64,000 nucleotides of DNA. Origin: Lysobacteraceae bacterium CU05-9. Its GTDB lineage: Bacteria; Pseudomonadota; Gammaproteobacteria; Xanthomonadales; Xanthomonadaceae. Position 1 is the stretch's first letter, and each line of letters begins with the position of its first letter. The stretch spans positions 1 through 64,000 of the forward strand of contig SWJS01000002.1 of NCBI GenBank assembly GCA_007556525.1. The letters are read 5' to 3'. Made by a program: the position numbers and the translations under genes. Under the pieces are notes generated by a model that was given only the letters and a program-made list of their open reading frames with translations, was not told the origin of the DNA and did no database searches. Of the stretch, positions 23,090 through 34,529 are shown piece by piece.

Positions 23090-24253
23090 TTAGCCAACGT
23101 CGTTGCCGTCCTTGTTCGACGCTTCCGAGAACACGACCGCCCGCTTCTGAGCGCCGCGGTATAGCTCGCTCTGCACATAGCGCTCATGCGCGTAACGAAG
23201 CAGAACGTTTGCGACGGCGGCAACAGGCAAGGCGAGCAACATGCCGACAAAGCCAAACAATTGGCCACCGGCCAACACTGCAAAAATCACAGCCACCTGT
23301 GAAAGGCCAATGCGGTCGCCGACTAGGCGCGGCGTCAGGATGTAGCTCTCAATGATCTGGCCCACACCGAAGACGATCAAGACGTAAACAATGTGTTTCA
23401 TGTCGCCATACTGAACCAGTGCCGCGACCAAACCCAGTATTACCCCCGTCGCAGGGCCAAGGTATGGAATGAAGGTAAACAGACCTGCAAGAATCCCGAT
23501 CAGAATTCCCAGACTGATTCCTGCCATCCACAGTCCAACGCCATACATCACGCCGAGAATCGCCATGACGAGGAACTGCCCCTTCAGAAAACCGGCAAGG
23601 ACGTCACTTGTTTCATGCGCGAGTTTGTTGAAAGTTTCACTGTGCTGACGTGGCACCATCGAGGCAATCTTGTCGACGATGATGTCCCACTCCCGCAGAT
23701 AGAAGAACGTCAAAATCGGAATCAAAATCATGTTGCCGACAATCGCCGCAATCGCGAAGCCCGATGTTGTCAAGTAATTGAACATCGTCCCTGCGAAGCC
23801 GCCGGCACCTCGCCAGTGCTGCCGGATCAATCCCGTCAAATTATCAACATCGAAGTTGCGTGCGATGTCGAGACGTGTTTTCGCCTCTATCCAAGGAATC
23901 AACGTATCGTTGAACCAAGTCTTGTAGCTCGGCCATGCCTCCACCAACGTCACGATCTGACGTTGCAACATTGGGACCAATGCGACAAGCAGGAACAAAA
24001 TGATCAAGCTCATCACAATCGTCACTGCTGTCACGGCTTGATTGCGAGTGCGGCCCTTTTCTTCGAGCCAATCGACAACCGGATCACCGAGCCAACCGAG
24101 CAGCGCTGCAACGATGAAGGGAATCAGGATTGGCGAGAGCAAGTTGAGCAGCACAATGACTGCGACACCAATCGCGACCCATTGCACACGCTGAAAAAAC
24201 GCAGCAATCTGCGCCAACGATGTACGTGGATGAGGATTACCCGTTGTTGGCAT
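23090..24253 (-). CDS. AI-2E family transporter (PerM-like permease)
   Basis: A 387-residue inner-membrane protein with about seven to eight membrane segments. The first pair is VAIGVAVIVLLNLLSPILIPFIVAALLGWLGDP, and the family block FIPYLGPATGVILGLVAALVQYG and the terminal GQLFGFVGMLLALPVAAVANVLLRYA are typical. Substrates of this family vary (signals, Na+/H+ in some). I choose ATG 24253, which overlaps the end of the DUF2066 gene by 17 bases; residues encoded further upstream are an Arg/His-rich chance extension. Confidence 0.88.
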   Translation of the reverse strand: MPTTGNPHPRTSLAQIAAFFQRVQWVAIGVAVIVLLNLLSPILIPFIVAALLGWLGDPVVDWLEEKGRTRNQAVTAVTIVMSLIILFLLVALVPMLQRQIVTLVEAWPSYKTWFNDTLIPWIEAKTRLDIARNFDVDNLTGLIRQHWRGAGGFAGTMFNYLTTSGFAIAAIVGNMILIPILTFFYLREWDIIVDKIASMVPRQHSETFNKLAHETSDVLAGFLKGQFLVMAILGVMYGVGLWMAGISLGILIGILAGLFTFIPYLGPATGVILGLVAALVQYGDMKHIVYVLIVFGVGQIIESYILTPRLVGDRIGLSQVAVIFAVLAGGQLFGFVGMLLALPVAAVANVLLRYAHERYVQSELYRGAQKRAVVFSEASNKDGNDVG

Positions 24254-25568
24254 TTGATGGTGTCTTCGCAGGTGCAGGCTCGACCTTTGCAGGTTCCGCG
24301 GATTTCGCCGGTGCCGGCTCGACTTTCGCCGGAGCAGGCTCAACCTTCGGCGCTTCCTGCTTCGGTGGCTCCTGTGCAGGCGGCGATGATTGTTGAATGA
24401 CCTTCGAGCCACCGCTATGCAAGCCCTGCAATGCGATGGCAGCCTTCAGTGCGCTTGGGTCACCGACGTACGTGATGTCGACCACCACACCGCCTTGCGT
24501 CGTCGCAACCGTTGTCACGCTCTTCACGCCTGGAATCTGGTTGAGCTTACCCATGACGCTCATGTAATCGGCACTGTTCGATACGTTGTTGAACGTCTCG
24601 CGCACGACCGATGTCGTCGATACGTTTGGTGCCCCCGCAAGCGATGGGTCGTCGCCACCCGTACCCTCAGCTGCGGCGGCAGCCTGCGCTGCTTTCTGCG
24701 TTTCGAGAGCAGCCAATTCCTCTTCGGTCATCGGCGGTGGCTTCGGTGCGAAGCCGGCAACGGCATAACGACGGATCAACGCATCCGCCGCACCATCACC
24801 GCCGGCTGCGACGACTTCGAAAGGATCCTTGTTCTTGGTGTCCCAGTCTTTCAAAATCTTGCCGCGTTCAATGAACGTCCAGCGACCTTCCCACTCGTCG
24901 CCAACGCGCTTGATGTAGCCGACTAACTGCGAGTCACCCTTGTAGGCGGCAGAAGCGACTGACAGCGCACGCAAATCCTTACGCACGACGGCACCGGCCA
25001 AAGCCTTCTCAGCAGCGTTACCCTTCGGCAAAACGACTTGAATCCCACGCATCTGACCGCGCTCAAGCAGCGAGCGGGCGGCGTCACGTTCGGTGTAGCT
25101 CACCAAACGCGGACCATGTTGACCATCGTCGACAACGATCCAGGCGAGCGGTTGCTGGCGCGGCTCCGGCCAATATTGCAGACCGGAGCGCTTCACCAGC
25201 GCGCGGACTTTGTTCGGATCAAACTGCACGACGATATTGGTGCCAAAGGAAGGGACACCGGCGGCGGAACGGCCTTCTTTTTGGACAAAATCATGCGAAA
25301 TCGACAACGCTTTCGCATTCTTCAATTCAGGACCGAGGTATGGGCGTGACTTGACGTTCGGATCGCCCGAAACGCGTTCGAGTACCTGGATCAGCGCGCG
25401 GGCCATGCCGTTCTGCGTGTCGGCGGCACTTTGCGATTTCACCCGCACTTCAGCGGTGTAAACGGGATCCGCGGCCAACGCGAACGACGCGACGAACATC
25501 GCGATCAGGATCAACGCAATTTGCGGAACAATACGGGCTCGGTTCAAAACGGACAAGCGCACTACCAT
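24237..25568 (-). CDS. DUF2066 domain protein with signal peptide and repeated Pro/Lys/Glu tail
   Basis: A 443-residue exported protein. A signal peptide occupies about the first 34 residues (ending VASFALAADP), followed by the DUF2066 domain (AEVRVKSQSAADTQNGMARALIQVLERVSGD). After about residue 390 the chain becomes a low-complexity tail with repeated VEPAPAK and SAEPAK units that reaches the stop. The function of DUF2066 is unknown; it is typically linked to purM and hda in this lineage, as here. The start is ATG 25568; upstream codons are not convincing. Confidence 0.85.
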   Translation of the reverse strand: MVVRLSVLNRARIVPQIALILIAMFVASFALAADPVYTAEVRVKSQSAADTQNGMARALIQVLERVSGDPNVKSRPYLGPELKNAKALSISHDFVQKEGRSAAGVPSFGTNIVVQFDPNKVRALVKRSGLQYWPEPRQQPLAWIVVDDGQHGPRLVSYTERDAARSLLERGQMRGIQVVLPKGNAAEKALAGAVVRKDLRALSVASAAYKGDSQLVGYIKRVGDEWEGRWTFIERGKILKDWDTKNKDPFEVVAAGGDGAADALIRRYAVAGFAPKPPPMTEEELAALETQKAAQAAAAAEGTGGDDPSLAGAPNVSTTSVVRETFNNVSNSADYMSVMGKLNQIPGVKSVTTVATTQGGVVVDITYVGDPSALKAAIALQGLHSGGSKVIQQSSPPAQEPPKQEAPKVEPAPAKVEPAPAKSAEPAKVEPAPAKTPSNANNG

Positions 25569-25685
25569 GACACAGACGAATATCCTGAAATGATGCCGTA
25601 TTCGGGGCTCGGAATCCAACTTTTTGGAAATCAGCGTGGCGGATTGGTTAAAATGGGCGTCCAACCTGACCCCGTGTGAGCGCCC

Positions 25686-26762
25686 GTGACGAACTCGAAC
25701 TCAACCCCAATGACCTACAAGGATGCGGGAGTCGACATTGACGCCGGCAATGAGCTGGTGGAACGCATCAAGCCGTTGGTGAAGCGCAGTTTCCGCCCGG
25801 AAGTGATGGGTGGACTGGGTGGTTTTGGCGCGATGTTTGACCTCAGCGGCAAGTACAAGGAGCCTGTGCTGGTATCCGGCACCGATGGCGTCGGAACGAA
25901 GTTGAAGCTCGCGCAGCAGTTGAACCGCCACGAGACGATTGGCATCGATTTGGTGGCCATGTGCGTCAACGATGTGTTGGTGCAGGGTGCGGAGCCTCTG
26001 TTTTTCCTGGATTATTTCGCGACTGGCAAACTCGACATTGATACGGCGGCTGCCGTTGTGGGAGGCATCGCGAATGGCTGCACGGAATCAGGCTGTGCAT
26101 TGATCGGCGGTGAAACGGCGGAGATGCCGGACATGTACGCGCCGGGTGAGTATGATCTCGCGGGGTTTTGCGTATCCGCTGTTGAGAAGTCACTCATCCT
26201 CGATGGTTCGCGCGTGCAAGCCAATGACGTGTTGATCGGTTTGGCATCGAGCGGTCCGCATTCGAATGGCTATTCTTTGATTCGCAAAATCTACGAGCGC
26301 GCTGGTTCGCCTTCCGATGCGGTGTTGAGTGATGGCCGCAATGTGATCGATGCGTTGATGACACCGACACGTTTGTACGTGAAGCCGATTCTCGAAGCAT
26401 TGGCGAAATTCAATACGAACGATGATGGTCAAGGTGCAATCCACGCGATGGCGCACATCACCGGTGGTGGTCTCACCGAAAACATCATCCGCGTCATTCC
26501 GGACGGACTCGGTTTGCAAGTCGACGCGAAGTCGTTGGTGTTGCCGCCAGTGTTTGCGTGGTTGCAGGAACAAGGACAAGTTGCCGCGAACGAAATGTGG
26601 CGCACATTTAACTGCGGCGTTGGCTTCGTACTGGTCGTTGATGCGTCGCAAGTGGATGCCGTTTCGTCGTGGGCTTCGTCGCACGATCTGGAACCACGTG
26701 TCATCGGTCGCGTTACCGAAAATGCGTCAACCGATCTGCACCAGCGCGTCGTGATCGAATGA
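25686..26762 (+). CDS. purM: Phosphoribosylformylglycinamidine cyclo-ligase
   Basis: A 358-residue AIR synthetase, the fifth step of purine synthesis (FGAM plus ATP to AIR). It shows [21 protein letters not shown], the GGFGAMFDL and [14 protein letters not shown] nucleotide-binding blocks, and [12 protein letters not shown] give the GTG start at 25686; the ATG eight codons later (25710) is equally possible. It is divergent from DUF2066 and overlaps purN by ATGA. Confidence 0.96.
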   Translation: MTNSNSTPMTYKDAGVDIDAGNELVERIKPLVKRSFRPEVMGGLGGFGAMFDLSGKYKEPVLVSGTDGVGTKLKLAQQLNRHETIGIDLVAMCVNDVLVQGAEPLFFLDYFATGKLDIDTAAAVVGGIANGCTESGCALIGGETAEMPDMYAPGEYDLAGFCVSAVEKSLILDGSRVQANDVLIGLASSGPHSNGYSLIRKIYERAGSPSDAVLSDGRNVIDALMTPTRLYVKPILEALAKFNTNDDGQGAIHAMAHITGGGLTENIIRVIPDGLGLQVDAKSLVLPPVFAWLQEQGQVAANEMWRTFNCGVGFVLVVDASQVDAVSSWASSHDLEPRVIGRVTENASTDLHQRVVIE

Positions 26763-27412
26763 AGCCGACGTTGCGGTTGGTGATTTTGGTTTCCGGTCGC
26801 GGCTCGAACTTCCGCGCCATCTCGGACGCCATTAACCGCGGCGAATTGGACGCTGAAATCGTCGCGGTTTTCTCTGACAAAAAACTCGCCCCCGCTCTCG
26901 ACATCGCTCGCGAACGCAACATCCCTGCCATCGCGATCAACCCGAAAGATTACGCGGATCGGTTGGCGTTTGACCGTGTTTTTTTTGCGGAGATTGCCAA
27001 GTTCGATCCGGACCTGATTGTGTGCGCAGGTTATATGCGCATCATGTCGGGCGAAGTCGTGCGCGAGTTCAGTGATCGCATGATCAACATCCACCCTTCC
27101 CTGCTGCCGAAGTTCAAAGGACTGCACACGCATCGCCTTGCAATCGAAGCCGGCGAAAAGGAACACGGCGCCAGCGTCCACATCGTCACCGAAGATCTCG
27201 ACGGTGGTCCTGTGCTGATGCAAGCGCGCGTTCCAGTTTTGCCCGATGACACCGAAGACACCTTGGCTGAACGCGTACTTCAGGTTGAGCATCACCTCCT
27301 TGTGACTTGTCTGAATGAATGGCAAAAGGGACACTTCAATTTCGACGGACATAAGCTGACATACAGGGACAGTTTGTTGAAATCTCCTCTTGACCTCTCT
27401 GAGTTCGAGTAG
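26759..27412 (+). CDS. purN: Phosphoribosylglycinamide formyltransferase
   Basis: A 217-residue GAR transformylase using 10-formyl-tetrahydrofolate (third step of purine synthesis). The N-terminal substrate loop is [12 protein letters not shown]-like, and the catalytic triad Asn110, His112 and Asp148 sits in [17 protein letters not shown] and TEDLDGG. The ATG overlaps the purM TGA, the usual purMN coupling. Confidence 0.96.
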   Translation: MKPTLRLVILVSGRGSNFRAISDAINRGELDAEIVAVFSDKKLAPALDIARERNIPAIAINPKDYADRLAFDRVFFAEIAKFDPDLIVCAGYMRIMSGEVVREFSDRMINIHPSLLPKFKGLHTHRLAIEAGEKEHGASVHIVTEDLDGGPVLMQARVPVLPDDTEDTLAERVLQVEHHLLVTCLNEWQKGHFNFDGHKLTYRDSLLKSPLDLSEFE

Positions 27413-27423
27413 GAGTAAGTGGA

Positions 27424-28224
27424 GTGAGTAAAAGCATGCTTCCCATTTTGGCGGTGCTCGCAGCGCTCTCACCGCTGAGTGTGAGTGCGCAGGATGTGCC
27501 GGTGCAGACGCAGGTGCGTAACGATGCGAACGTGCCGAATCGCCTGGCGACCCAGCAGCACGCGTTGCAGAGTTTTGTCGCGCAATACAACGTCGTGCGT
27601 AATGGCATGAACCTTGGGCGTGCGACTCTGCAAGTCCAACCCACGCAGGGCAATCGCTGGCGTGCGGACTTGTTGATGCGGGCGACGGGATTTTTGTCGA
27701 TTGCTGGCATTCATGCAGATACCAGTACAGTATTTGACGTAGTGGGAAGCGGTTTGCGTCCAATCTCGCAAGCCACGACACGTCGCAGCGGAATGTTTGG
27801 AAGCAAGCAATCCGTCGGTGTCTTCAACTGGGGCGCGCAAGTCGCGAACTGGAGTGGCGATGTGAAAGACGCGCGCAAACGTCCCGTTACATTGCAAGAC
27901 GGAGATTTGACCGGACTGTTGATCAACCTTGCAGTGGTAAGGGATGCAAAGCCGGGCAAGACTTTGAATTACCGATTCGTGGACGAAGGCCGGACACGTA
28001 ATCACACCTATCAAGTCGCATCGACGCCTGAGAACATCAAGGTCGGCGACATGGAATACGAAACATACCGTGTCACCCGCACGGATGCCCAGAAGAGCAG
28101 CGACGAAACGGTGCTTTGGGTTGTACCGGGTGGAGATACACCGATCCGCATGCAGCAGCGTGAGGACGGGAAAGAAACGTTTAACCTTCAATTGATTGAA
28201 TACAGGAAAGGAGCTTCGGCGTAA
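27424..28224 (+). CDS. DUF3108 domain protein, first of a tandem pair
   Basis: A 266-residue exported protein with a signal peptide (hydrophobic residues 6–20, ending SVSA). The DUF3108 domain spans about 55–260, with LLINLAVVRDAKPGKTLNYR and ETVLWVVPGGDTPIRM. Function is unknown; the fold is probably a periplasmic beta-structure. I use GTG 27424 because AGGAG lies six bases upstream; ATG 27436 is the alternative. Its stop overlaps the ATG of a paralog. Confidence 0.8.
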   Translation: MSKSMLPILAVLAALSPLSVSAQDVPVQTQVRNDANVPNRLATQQHALQSFVAQYNVVRNGMNLGRATLQVQPTQGNRWRADLLMRATGFLSIAGIHADTSTVFDVVGSGLRPISQATTRRSGMFGSKQSVGVFNWGAQVANWSGDVKDARKRPVTLQDGDLTGLLINLAVVRDAKPGKTLNYRFVDEGRTRNHTYQVASTPENIKVGDMEYETYRVTRTDAQKSSDETVLWVVPGGDTPIRMQQREDGKETFNLQLIEYRKGASA

Positions 28225-28886
28225 TGTTGAAATTGAAAAAATCGCTGGCACTCGTTGCAGCAGGCCTGATGCTTGCCGCCCCTGCTTTCGCAGTTTCACC
28301 TGTGGACGCGACGTACAAGGCGAGCTACATGGGCATGAACGCAACCGGCAAGATGCAGGTCGCATCGATCGGCGGTGGCAAGTACAAGACCACGTTGAGC
28401 GTGCACAACCAGTTGGGCTTCAGCTCGCAGGTCACGGTTTTTGACGAGAACGGTGGCAACTTACGCCCACTGAGCAGCGTCGACAACAGCAAGTTCATGG
28501 GCAAAAAAATCGATTCCACCGCAACCTACAACTGGGCTTCGGGCACCGCGTCGTGGGACGGCAACATCAGCCAGGACAAGAAGGGTCCGGCCAAGATGTC
28601 CGCAGGCGACATGGACGCACTGCTTGTCAATCTCGCCGTTGTGCGTGACGTTGCCGCAGGTCGCGCGATGAACTACCGCATGCTCGAGAACGGCAAGTCG
28701 AAGAACGTGACCTATCGCGTTGTCGGCAAGGAAAACATCAACGTGCTCGGCAAGCAGCAATCCGCAACGAAGGTTGCCGGCAGCGGCGTGACCATGTGGG
28801 TCGTCAGCGGCATTGAAGTACCTGTCCGCATCGAGAAGAAGAATGATCTCGGCAACATCGTGATGCAGCTTTCGTCGATCAACTAA
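28224..28886 (+). CDS. DUF3108 domain protein, second of a tandem pair
   Basis: A 220-residue exported protein with a clean signal peptide (LALVAAGLMLAAPAFA). It aligns with the preceding gene through LLVNLAVVRDVAAGRAMNYR and TMWVVSGIEVPVRIEKK, so the two arose by tandem duplication and have diverged. The start codon overlaps the previous stop (TAATG), implying co-translation. A bidirectional terminator follows. Confidence 0.82.
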   Translation: MLKLKKSLALVAAGLMLAAPAFAVSPVDATYKASYMGMNATGKMQVASIGGGKYKTTLSVHNQLGFSSQVTVFDENGGNLRPLSSVDNSKFMGKKIDSTATYNWASGTASWDGNISQDKKGPAKMSAGDMDALLVNLAVVRDVAAGRAMNYRMLENGKSKNVTYRVVGKENINVLGKQQSATKVAGSGVTMWVVSGIEVPVRIEKKNDLGNIVMQLSSIN

Positions 28887-28892
28887 ATTCGA

Positions 28893-29065
28893 AATGTGAG
28901 ATGGGAAAAGGGAAATGGGGAATAAATACCTTCTCTTTTAGCCCTGCACGATACACCTCAAAGAAAAAGCCGCATCTCGATGCGGCTTTTTTCATTTGGG
29001 CGTCAATGTGAAAGCTCAAGGAAGTGCAATTCTCATTTCCCTTTTTCCATCTCCCTTTTCAGGTT

Positions 29066-29066
<1 letters not shown>
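28893..29066. repeat. Polypurine and inverted polypyrimidine arms around the DUF3108–murA spacer
   Basis: GAAATGTGAGATGGGAAAAG-GGAAATGGGG (28892–28921) faces CTCATTTCCCTTTTTCCATC-TCCCTTTTC (29031–29059), followed by AGGTTTCAG. They are near-perfect inverted arms about 110 bases apart that enclose the terminator. The same family of arms occurs at 16.8–16.9 kb, also with a trailing TTTCAGGTTT-like end. Confidence 0.55.
28964..28992. terminator. Bidirectional intrinsic terminator between DUF3108 and murA
   Basis: gccgcat–ctcg–atgcggc is a perfect 7-bp stem with a tetraloop, extended by A–T pairs, with AAAAA on the left and TTTTTT on the right. It serves the plus-strand DUF3108 genes and the minus-strand murA. 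Confidence 0.92.
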
Positions 29067-30601
<1,535 letters not shown>

Positions 30602-30606
<5 letters not shown>

Positions 30607-30631
30607 GGATTCGCTCAAAACTTCGTAGAAT
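30602..30631 (+). promoter_or_regulatory. Possible promoter of the kdsD–lpt operon
   Basis: TTCACG (4 of 6) and TAGAAT (5 of 6) with an 18-base spacer lie 41 bases before the preferred kdsD ATG. The element overlaps the start of the divergent ibaG. Confidence 0.4.
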
Positions 30632-30671
30632 GAACGAATTAGATTACCCCAAAACGAAGGCTCTTCGCTCA

Positions 30672-31676
30672 ATGACCTCCCCTACCACCGCCACCTCGAA
30701 CGTGGCCGACGCCGCGCTGCTGGAGTCGGGACGGCGGGTTTTTGGCGTTGAGATGCAAGGGCTGCAAGCCAACTCCGATCGGTTGAATGCATCATTCGTG
30801 GAAGCCTGCAGGCTGATGCTCGGCTGTCAGGGTCGCATCGTCTGCCTCGGTATGGGCAAATCCGGTCACGTCGCCCGCAAGATCGCAGCGACCCTCGCTT
30901 CTACTGGCACGCCTGCCTTCTTCGTGCATCCAGGCGAAGCGGGGCACGGTGACCTCGGAATGATCACGGACGTCGATGTGGTCTTGGCGATCTCCTACTC
31001 CGGCGAAAGCGACGAAATCATCATGCTGCTGCCGGTTTTGAAGCGCCAAGGCAACGCGCTGATCACGTTGACCGGTCGCCCGGAATCGACGATGGCGCGC
31101 GAAGCGACGGTGCATCTGGACGTCAGCGTGCCGCAGGAAGCCTGCCCTCTATCGTTGGCGCCGACTGCGAGTACGACGGCGGCGATGGCGATGGGTGACG
31201 CGCTAGCGGTCAGTTTGCTGGAGGCGCGCGGGTTTACGGCGGATGATTTTGCCCGTTCCCACCCGGCCGGTGCCTTGGGACGCCGCTTGCTGCTGCACAT
31301 CAACGACATCATGCATACGGGCGCGGAAATTCCGAAAGTTCTGCCAACTTCCTCGATTTCTGAAGCTTTGGTGGAGATTTCCTCGAAACGTCTGGGATTG
31401 ACCGCGATTGTAGATGAGCAGGACCATCTGCTCGGACTGTACACGGACGGTGACTTGCGCCGGACGCTGGACGACGACGCGATTAACCTGCGCACTACGT
31501 CGATTGCGGACGTCATGACGCGCTCCCCGAAGACCATTCAATCGGACGCGCTGGCTGTGGAAGCCGCCCGTTTGATGGAATCGCATAAAATTTCAGGCTT
31601 GCTGGTTTTGAATCCTGAACAAAAAATCGTCGGCGCTCTCAATATTCACGACTTATTGCGGGCCCGTGTAGTTTGA
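30672..31676 (+). CDS. kdsD: D-arabinose-5-phosphate isomerase (KdsD)
   Basis: A 334-residue KpsF/GutQ-type isomerase that makes arabinose-5-phosphate for Kdo. The SIS domain carries GMGKSGHVARKIAATLASTGTPAFFVHPGEAGHGDLGM and the active-site histidine region FARSHPAGALGRRL; two CBS domains follow (about 205–330). I prefer ATG 30672 because the length then matches E. coli KdsD (328); earlier ATGs overlap the promoter. It opens the kdsD–kdsC–lptCAB operon. Confidence 0.94.
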   Translation: MTSPTTATSNVADAALLESGRRVFGVEMQGLQANSDRLNASFVEACRLMLGCQGRIVCLGMGKSGHVARKIAATLASTGTPAFFVHPGEAGHGDLGMITDVDVVLAISYSGESDEIIMLLPVLKRQGNALITLTGRPESTMAREATVHLDVSVPQEACPLSLAPTASTTAAMAMGDALAVSLLEARGFTADDFARSHPAGALGRRLLLHINDIMHTGAEIPKVLPTSSISEALVEISSKRLGLTAIVDEQDHLLGLYTDGDLRRTLDDDAINLRTTSIADVMTRSPKTIQSDALAVEAARLMESHKISGLLVLNPEQKIVGALNIHDLLRARVV

Positions 31677-31685
31677 TTAACAAAT

Positions 31686-32312
31686 ATGAATGTGAATTTT
31701 TCCCCAGTTGTTAACGCTTACTCGAGCAAGTCGGTTCGCGATCGTGCTGCCCGTATCAAGCTGGCATGTTTCGACGTGGACGGGACGCTGACGGATGGTC
31801 GGTTGATTTTCGACGATCAAGGTCGTGAGCTGAAGGCGTTCCATGCGCACGACGGTCAAGGTCTCGTGCTACTGATGCGTGGCGGCGTGGAAGTCGCGCT
31901 GGTCACTGCACGCGTCTCGAAAGTGGTGACGCGGCGTGCCGCTGAACTCGGCATTCAACGCGTGCATTTGGGTGCGAAGGATAAGCTCGCAACCGTGCGT
32001 GAAATCGCGGCGGAAATGGGCATCGGGCTGGATGAGGTCGCGTTCATGGGTGACGACGTTCCTGACCTACGCGCTATGCGTGAAGTTGGTTTGAGTGTTG
32101 CACCTGCGGACGCACATCTTTGGACATTGGAAGCGACGGATTGGCGGACAACGGCGAAGGCTGGGCGTGGCGCAGCGCGTGAGTTGTGCGATGTGATTTT
32201 GGAAGCGCAAGGATTGGTGCCGCAATTGTTGAACGGTATCGTGCAGGCGGACGCCCCGGTTGATCCGAACCACGTGGCACCGTTTGTCGTCAGCGAGGAG
32301 CACAACGCATGA
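31686..32312 (+). CDS. kdsC: Kdo-8-phosphate phosphatase
   Basis: A 208-residue HAD phosphatase of the KdsC type. The catalytic DxD pair is Asp30/Asp32 in LACFDVDGTLTDG; VTARVSKVVTRRAAELGI, and GDDVPDLRAM (motif 4) follow. It dephosphorylates Kdo-8-P in lipid A–core synthesis. The end overlaps lptC by ATGA. Confidence 0.95.
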   Translation: MNVNFSPVVNAYSSKSVRDRAARIKLACFDVDGTLTDGRLIFDDQGRELKAFHAHDGQGLVLLMRGGVEVALVTARVSKVVTRRAAELGIQRVHLGAKDKLATVREIAAEMGIGLDEVAFMGDDVPDLRAMREVGLSVAPADAHLWTLEATDWRTTAKAGRGAARELCDVILEAQGLVPQLLNGIVQADAPVDPNHVAPFVVSEEHNA

Positions 32313-32872
32313 ATTGGCGCGTTCTTCTGACATTGGCTTTGGTCGGTTTGTTTGTGGCGATGACCTATAACCTGTTCACCCGCGGCAAGGTCAATGAGAC
32401 AGTCACGGCGACTGGCGGTGCACCGGATTACATTCTCAAAAATTTTGAACTCATCGCCCTCGATGCAAATGGCAAAGAGGCATTCTCCGTGCGTGCGCCG
32501 GAATTGATCCGCGCCGAAAATGATCAGCACCTTGAGTTGACTACGCCGGACTTTCTGATCCCACCGAGTGCGGAAGGCGGCAACAGCACTTGGAAGGTTG
32601 TTTCGAAGACAGCATGGGTCAGCGGAGACAACGAAGAAATCCGATTGAAGGGCGATGCCGTCGCGACGACAACGACGCCGCAGGGCAAGCCGTTGCGCGT
32701 CGACTCGCAGCAGCTGAACGTTTACCCGCAAAAGCAAATTGTTTCGACACCGATTTTGGCAACCATTAACCAACCAGGCCTTAGAATTACAGGTCAAAAT
32801 GGGTTGGAAGCGCACATGCAATCGCAGCGCATTATCATTAATTCGATGAAGGCACACTACAATGGCCGATAA
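32309..32872 (+). CDS. lptC: LPS export protein LptC
   Basis: A 187-residue bitopic inner-membrane protein: one N-terminal membrane helix (VLLTLALVGLFVAMTYNLF) and a periplasmic beta-jellyroll (PDYILKNFELIALDANGKEAFSVRAPEL…). It passes LPS from LptBFG to LptA. It starts within the kdsC stop and ends 11 bases inside lptA. Confidence 0.93.
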   Translation: MNWRVLLTLALVGLFVAMTYNLFTRGKVNETVTATGGAPDYILKNFELIALDANGKEAFSVRAPELIRAENDQHLELTTPDFLIPPSAEGGNSTWKVVSKTAWVSGDNEEIRLKGDAVATTTTPQGKPLRVDSQQLNVYPQKQIVSTPILATINQPGLRITGQNGLEAHMQSQRIIINSMKAHYNGR

Positions 32873-33380
32873 GGCAATGTTCAAGAAACTATCGCTCGCA
32901 GTTTTGATGGCAACCAGCTTGGTCGCGGGTCATGCCATGGCGCGTTCGTCGGACCGCAATCAACCGATCGACATCTCGGCGAATCAAGGTGTGATGGAGC
33001 AGGACGAAAGCCGTCCAAGCGTTGTCACGGGTAACGTGGTTATCACGCAAGGTTCCTTGGTCATCAACGCATCGAAGGGCGTCGTCACTTTGCGTGGCGG
33101 TGAGCCGGTACGTGTTGTTTTGACAGGTGGCCCGGTCCGCTTGCAACAGACAATGGACAACGGTCAGCCTTTGACGGTCAATGCATCGCAAGCCGATTAC
33201 AACTTGGCGACGGACATCGTCACATTGACGGGCAACGTCCGTATCTCGCAACCAAGCGGCAACTTGTCCGCTCCGAGCGCGGTGTACAACATGGGCACCG
33301 GTCGTTTTGAATCGCAAGGCTCTTCGAGTGGCCGTGTCAAAATGCGTTTCGTTCCTAAGAACCAACGTGGAGCCGGCTAA
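32862..33380 (+). CDS. lptA: LPS transport periplasmic protein LptA
   Basis: A 172-residue periplasmic bridge protein. The signal peptide ends GHAMA, followed by the OstA-like fold ([31 protein letters not shown]). GAAGG eight bases before ATG 32862 supports this start over the ATG five codons later. The stop overlaps the lptB ATG (TAATG). Confidence 0.94.
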   Translation: MADKAMFKKLSLAVLMATSLVAGHAMARSSDRNQPIDISANQGVMEQDESRPSVVTGNVVITQGSLVINASKGVVTLRGGEPVRVVLTGGPVRLQQTMDNGQPLTVNASQADYNLATDIVTLTGNVRISQPSGNLSAPSAVYNMGTGRFESQGSSSGRVKMRFVPKNQRGAG

Positions 33381-34099
33381 TGCTCGTTGCACAGGGATTG
33401 CGCAAGTCGTACCGTAACCGCGAAGTCGTCAAGAACTTTGGCCTCACCCTTGATTCGGGTGAGGTCGTTGGTTTGTTGGGTCCGAACGGCGCCGGCAAGA
33501 CGACCTGCTTCTACATGATCGTTGGACTGGTCCCGGCCGATGCCGGCACGATCGTTTTGGATGGGAAGGACATTGGTGATGAGCCGATGTATGTCCGTTC
33601 GAAGTTTGGCGTTGGTTATCTGCCGCAGGAACCTTCTGTTTTCCGCAAGCTTTCCGTGCGCGACAACATCCGCCTGGTTCTTGAGCTGCGCGATGATCTC
33701 GATGCGAAAGGCCGCGAGAAAGAACTCAACGACTTGATGGACGAATTGCAAATCACCCATGTCGCTGATCAGCAAGGCGCTTCGTTGTCCGGTGGTGAAC
33801 GTCGCCGCGTTGAAATCGCACGTGCATTGGCCGGCAAGCCGCGCTTGATGCTGCTCGACGAACCATTTGCCGGCGTCGATCCAATTTCCGTTGGCGAAAT
33901 CCAGCGCATCATTACGCATCTGAAGAATCGCGGCATTGGCGTCTTGATTACCGATCACAACGTGCGCGAAACACTCGGCATCTGTGACCGCGCTTACATC
34001 CTTTCGGATGGCTTGGTGCTGGCGCAAGGTTCGCCGGAATCGCTCCTTGCGAATCCAGACGTGCGTCGTGTGTATCTGGGCGAAACGTTCCGCCTGTAA
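33380..34099 (+). CDS. lptB: LPS export ABC transporter ATPase LptB
   Basis: A 239-residue ABC ATPase powering LPS extraction with LptFG. Walker A GPNGAGKT (34–41), signature [15 protein letters not shown] (136–150) and Walker B LMLLDEP (156–162) are intact, followed by the H-loop ITDHNVRE. It ends the kds–lpt operon. In most relatives rpoN comes next; here only 97 bases separate it from hpf. Confidence 0.97.
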   Translation: MLVAQGLRKSYRNREVVKNFGLTLDSGEVVGLLGPNGAGKTTCFYMIVGLVPADAGTIVLDGKDIGDEPMYVRSKFGVGYLPQEPSVFRKLSVRDNIRLVLELRDDLDAKGREKELNDLMDELQITHVADQQGASLSGGERRRVEIARALAGKPRLMLLDEPFAGVDPISVGEIQRIITHLKNRGIGVLITDHNVRETLGICDRAYILSDGLVLAQGSPESLLANPDVRRVYLGETFRL

Positions 34100-34196
34100 C
34101 TTCGTTAGAGTTTCGTAAGACACCATTTCAAGGGGTTGAAATTTTTCTCTGAAGTGCCATTCTGTAATTGAGCACATCAACTTTTCGGAGGAATCT

Positions 34197-34523
34197 ATGC
34201 AACTGCAAATTCATGGACATGGTGTAGAAGTTACGGACGCGTTGCGCGAATACGTGGAAAGTAAGATGGTGCGGATCAACCGTCACGCCGAGGGCATTCT
34301 CGACGGACGCGTGCAACTCTCGCTCGATAAGACGATTCAGAAGGCAGAAGCCCAAATTCGCATTGCCGGCAAGGAAGTGCACGCTGAGGCAGTCGGTCAA
34401 GACCTGTACGCCGCGATCGACGTCCTCGCCGATAAGCTCGACCGCCAGTTGGTCAAGCATAAAGAGAAGCAAGTGGACAGCAACCGTCGCGCAGAAGGCA
34501 TTAACCGCGCCGGTGAGATCTAA
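34197..34523 (+). CDS. hpf: Ribosome hibernation promoting factor, short form
   Basis: A 108-residue Hpf/YfiA protein that inactivates stationary-phase ribosomes (MQLQIHGHGVEVTDALREYVESKMVRI…LYAAIDVLADKLDRQLVKHKEK). It lacks the C-terminal dimerisation domain of long Hpf. CGGAGGAATCT gives a very strong ribosome binding site. It precedes hprK by 6 bases. Confidence 0.95.
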   Translation: MQLQIHGHGVEVTDALREYVESKMVRINRHAEGILDGRVQLSLDKTIQKAEAQIRIAGKEVHAEAVGQDLYAAIDVLADKLDRQLVKHKEKQVDSNRRAEGINRAGEI

Positions 34524-34529
34524 CTTCGC

